From JAAYDS01 sp012729155 (GTDB lineage Bacteria; Chloroflexota; Anaerolineae; UBA1429): DNA of 64,000 nucleotides. Under the pieces are notes generated by a model, which did no database searches, was not told the origin of the DNA, and saw only the letters and a list, made by a program, of their open reading frames with translations. Each line of letters starts with the position of its first letter. Position 1 is the first letter of the stretch. Positions 61,465-64,000 of the stretch are shown in pieces. The translations under genes were made by a program, and so were the position numbers. The stretch lies in the NCBI GenBank assembly GCA_036774405.1, contig DAIPBO010000012.1:26790-90789 (forward strand), in the 5' to 3' direction.

Positions 61465-62772
61465 TCAGTCGGCCTCCTGGTATCTGGCGCCATCGCGGCG
61501 CGTGCAGGGTAGCTTGAACGAGAGCGCCATTGCGGCCAGCGCAAAGCCGATCGAGGCGATAAAGGCCGCCGGATAGGAGACCGAGCGCACCAGCAGCCCG
61601 CCGATGGTTGGGGCGATCATGGTGATGGCGCCCAGGGTGTTGGTGAGCCCGATGTAGAGCGGCCGCCGCTCGTCTGGCGCATATTCCAGCATCCAGTTAA
61701 AGAACGGCCAGCTGATGCTGCTCCAGGCCACCCCAAAGAAAAAGTAGAGCGCCAGATAGAATGGGATCACTGCCCCTGGCGATCTCTGCTGGGCCAGACC
61801 GGCCAGCAGAGCGCAGAGCGGTGGCATCATCGCCATGGCGATGGTGATGCGCATGTGCTTGAGCGGCCCCCAGCGATCTTGCACATAGCCCAGCAACAGG
61901 CCCGAGCCAACGCTGCCGATCACCTGTGCGGTGATAAAGTAGCCCATATCGGCCGCGCGAAAGCCCAACCGTTGCGTCGCATAGAGCACGTAGAACGAGC
62001 TGGCGATGCTGGCAAAGCCCAACAGCACCCGCGTGATGACCAGCTTGCGAAAGGGATGGTCGCTGGCGAGCAGGCTGGGCATCATCTTGAACACCTGCCG
62101 CAGTGTGGGCGACGCCTCGCTAAGCGCCGCGCGTTTGGGTTCGCGGATCAGCAGCACGGCCAAGCCCGACCCGAAAAACAACACCAGCCCGATGACCATC
62201 AGCAGCGCATAGTTGCCCGGGTAGGCAAAGCGTTCGGTGTTGCCGAGGATGTTACGCACCACCAACCCGGCGACGATACCGCCCAGACCTCCGGCAACCT
62301 GGCCGGCGCCGATCACACGCCCCCTGCGGGTGGGCGGCAACACGCGCCCCAACAGCGCGAACCAGGGCACGCTGGCAAAGGCATCGCCGACGAAAAAGAT
62401 GAACACCGCCACCACAGTGATACCGAACATCAAGCCAGGGTGATTAGGCGTCAACAGCCAGATGGCCAGCGCCAACGGCAACAGCACCGGCCGCGTGAAC
62501 CACACCGCCTTGATGAGCAACGGCTTCATCCGCTGTTGACGTGCGGCCAGCCCGGCCACCAGTAGCTGGGGCAACAACCAGGCGCTGTTGATGACGCCTG
62601 CTGCGACGCCGATGAGCACTTCGTTCTCTACCAGCGTGGCCAGAAAGGTCAGCAGCACAGTGGTAGTGCTGATAAAGTTCAGCGCCGTGTGGAAAAAGGC
62701 CGTGTCAAGCGCCAGGGCCAGGGCATTGCGGGTCAGGTTCGGGTAGGCGTCTCGGTTGTCTAACGTCGCCAT
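61465..62772 (-). CDS. MFS transporter
   Basis: A 435-residue 12-helix major facilitator. It lacks the typical motif A but has RVLPPTRRGRVIGAGQVAGGLGG after helix 4, split by a Gly-rich turn, and DRWGPLKHMRI in the second half, as in MFS proteins of the Chloroflexota/Firmicutes group with no known substrate. The ATG at 62772 has GGAG six bases upstream; the open frame to 62925 is unsupported. It faces the solute-binding gene at 63054. The 147 bases between it and the methyltransferase gene show no feature. Confidence 0.87.
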   Translation of the reverse strand: MATLDNRDAYPNLTRNALALALDTAFFHTALNFISTTTVLLTFLATLVENEVLIGVAAGVINSAWLLPQLLVAGLAARQQRMKPLLIKAVWFTRPVLLPLALAIWLLTPNHPGLMFGITVVAVFIFFVGDAFASVPWFALLGRVLPPTRRGRVIGAGQVAGGLGGIVAGLVVRNILGNTERFAYPGNYALLMVIGLVLFFGSGLAVLLIREPKRAALSEASPTLRQVFKMMPSLLASDHPFRKLVITRVLLGFASIASSFYVLYATQRLGFRAADMGYFITAQVIGSVGSGLLLGYVQDRWGPLKHMRITIAMAMMPPLCALLAGLAQQRSPGAVIPFYLALYFFFGVAWSSISWPFFNWMLEYAPDERRPLYIGLTNTLGAITMIAPTIGGLLVRSVSYPAAFIASIGFALAAMALSFKLPCTRRDGARYQEAD

Positions 62773-63053
62773 GGCGTGCTCCGAGGGCGTGCGCAGAGGC
62801 ACCGTAGTGTATGTACGCGGCAGGCCCAGTCTACGCAGATGGCCCGCAACGTCAATCTGGGCGCGATGCACGGAACTCGCATCATTGGCTGAATTCTGTC
62901 CCGAATATGGCCGTGGCTGTGCCAAAAACAGTACGGAATATGATATGCATAGGATGTATGACTGTAGGCTATGGAAGGAGGCGTCTAGCGGCCAGCGCTG
63001 CCTCGTCTGTGTGGACCGGTTGACCAGGGAGTGGATGCTCGAAGGAGAGTACG

Positions 63054-64000
63054 ATGAGCGCTAACACGATTACCCGTCGCAGGCTGCTACAGGGCGCGGC
63101 CCTGGCCGGGACAGCCGGGTTGCTGGTGGCGTGCCAGCCTAAGGTTGTCGAGAAGGTGGTGGAAAAGGTCGTCAAAGAGACGGTCATCATCGAAGGCACC
63201 CCCAAGGTCGTTGAAAAGGTCGTCAAAGAGACCGTCGTTGTCGAGAAAGAGGCGGCGGCTCCAGCACGTGAGCCGGCCAAGGTGGTCTGGTGGTTCCAGT
63301 GGAACGCGCCGGCGCAGATGGAGGCCTTTAGCACCATTGCCAAGAACTTTGGCGAGATGGACAATGGCATCACCGTCGAGGCACTGCAGGTGCCCACGAT
63401 GCAAGACAAGATGCTGGCAGCCGTGGCCGGCGGAAACCCGCCTGATGTCGGCGTATGCTGCATCCAGTACGTCGGCTTTTACGTGCGTGGTGTGTTCACA
63501 CCGCTGGACGACTATCTCGATGCCAGCGAAAAGATCAAGCGTGAGGACTTTGTGCCCGGTCTGTTCGAGTCGATGGTATGGCGAGGCAAGACCTATGGCG
63601 TGCCGGCCTGTGAGTGTGGCCCCAGGTTTGGCTATATCTTTAACATCGACCACCTCGAAGAGGCGGGGCTCGATCCAGATAACCTGCCACAGACCTGGGA
63701 TGAGACCTGGGATTGGCACACCAAGCTGACCAAAAAGGATGCCGCGGGCAACCTGGAACAGCTGTTCCTCGATCCCTTCTTTGGGTCTACCACTGCGGCG
63801 GCACTTGCGCCCAACTGCGCCTCGCTCTATCCGACATCCTGGGGCTTTTCGCCATGGGATGGCGACACGATGACGTTCAACTTTGATAATCCGCAGATGG
63901 TAGAGGCCTTTACCTGGCTAAAGAAGATGTACGACGACATCGGCGTCGAAAAACTAGACGCCTTTAGCCAGGCTAACCCGGGGGGCCGTTACGTGCCCAC
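63054..64000 (+). CDS. Family 1 extracellular sugar-binding lipoprotein (partial, C-terminus beyond window)
   Basis: Translated by hand from the ATG at 63054 (GAAGGAG upstream) and open to the right edge, 315 codons. The signal has a twin-arginine-like start (TITRRRLLQGAAL) and a lipobox-type LVAC, so it is a likely Tat-exported lipoprotein. Residues about 29-65 consist of repeated VVEKVVK/ETV units, a charged linker or coiled coil made by repeated DNA. The sugar-binding domain follows: VVWWFQWNAP, GNPPDVGV, FTPLDDYL, WRGKTYGVPAC and LPQTWDETWDWHTKLTK. The permeases probably lie to the right. In the 281 bases upstream I see no clear promoter. Confidence 0.9.
   Translation, partial: MSANTITRRRLLQGAALAGTAGLLVACQPKVVEKVVEKVVKETVIIEGTPKVVEKVVKETVVVEKEAAAPAREPAKVVWWFQWNAPAQMEAFSTIAKNFGEMDNGITVEALQVPTMQDKMLAAVAGGNPPDVGVCCIQYVGFYVRGVFTPLDDYLDASEKIKREDFVPGLFESMVWRGKTYGVPACECGPRFGYIFNIDHLEEAGLDPDNLPQTWDETWDWHTKLTKKDAAGNLEQLFLDPFFGSTTAAALAPNCASLYPTSWGFSPWDGDTMTFNFDNPQMVEAFTWLKKMYDDIGVEKLDAFSQANPGGRYVP

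Overview
The window is a dense, GC-rich bacterial chromosome segment. The mix of genes suggests a member of the Chloroflexota (Anaerolineae/Caldilineae-like). This is inferred from Thr-Pro and VVEKVVK-type lipoprotein linkers, abundant ABC sugar/nucleoside uptake genes, GH4 enzymes, a valS T-box, archease-RtcB, and the lack of outer-membrane genes; no marker such as 16S rRNA is present. Intergenic spaces are short, shine-dalgarno sites are strong (GGAGG), and many promoters fit TTGNNN-16/18-TATAAT or TAGAAT. No insertion sequence, prophage, CRISPR array or integrase was seen.

Region by region. 1-5.4 kb (minus): a BMP/PnrA-type nucleoside ABC importer whose binding protein is an unusual single-chain fusion of a BMP domain with a family 1 sugar-binding domain; the permease runs off the left edge. 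5.5-8.95 kb (plus): three overlapping genes for polytopic proteins distantly resembling the proton-channel subunits of complex I, hydrogenase 4 and Mrp antiporters. 8.9-13.3 kb (minus): ruvA, ruvC, yebC, rplY (L25/CTC), an orphan HEPN-type protein and arfB. 13.3-19.3 kb: udk, a DnaA-box cluster, bioY, and a two-gene operon encoding a 1081-residue STAND ATPase with a decayed CHAT-like N-terminus plus an LCAT-like lipase. 19.4-32.3 kb: queD, lon, an AlbA_2/Schlafen-type regulator followed by a perfect 21-bp inverted repeat, LiaI/PspC-type membrane proteins, mutL, an EamA transporter, an aminotransferase, an FmdB zinc ribbon, tgt, uppP and a PstS-like lipoprotein. 32.3-44.2 kb: an MBL hydrolase, proS, T-box-valS, an aldo/keto reductase, and the pth-mfd-cupin operon.

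44.2-57.4 kb: a csoR-trxA operon, two GH4 glycosidases, and the translation/RNA cluster nusA-ylxR-infB-rbfA-nrnA-truB-ribF-archease-rtcB. The cluster lacks rimP next to nusA and ylxQ next to infB, and has attenuator-like structures ahead of nusA and infB. A tRNA-Arg(TCT) gene follows. 57.6-64 kb: a GNAT acetyltransferase, two MFS exporters, sfsA, a URO-D/MtaA-type methyltransferase and the start of a Tat-type sugar-binding lipoprotein that runs off the right edge.

Together the genes describe a heterotrophic cell that takes up nucleosides and oligosaccharides, splits alpha-linked sugars with GH4 enzymes, and carries a near-complete translation initiation/termination/RNA repair cluster. The most unusual items are the fused dual-domain binding protein, the STAND-lipase operon, the three-gene proton-channel-like module and the RNA leaders of nusA and infB.
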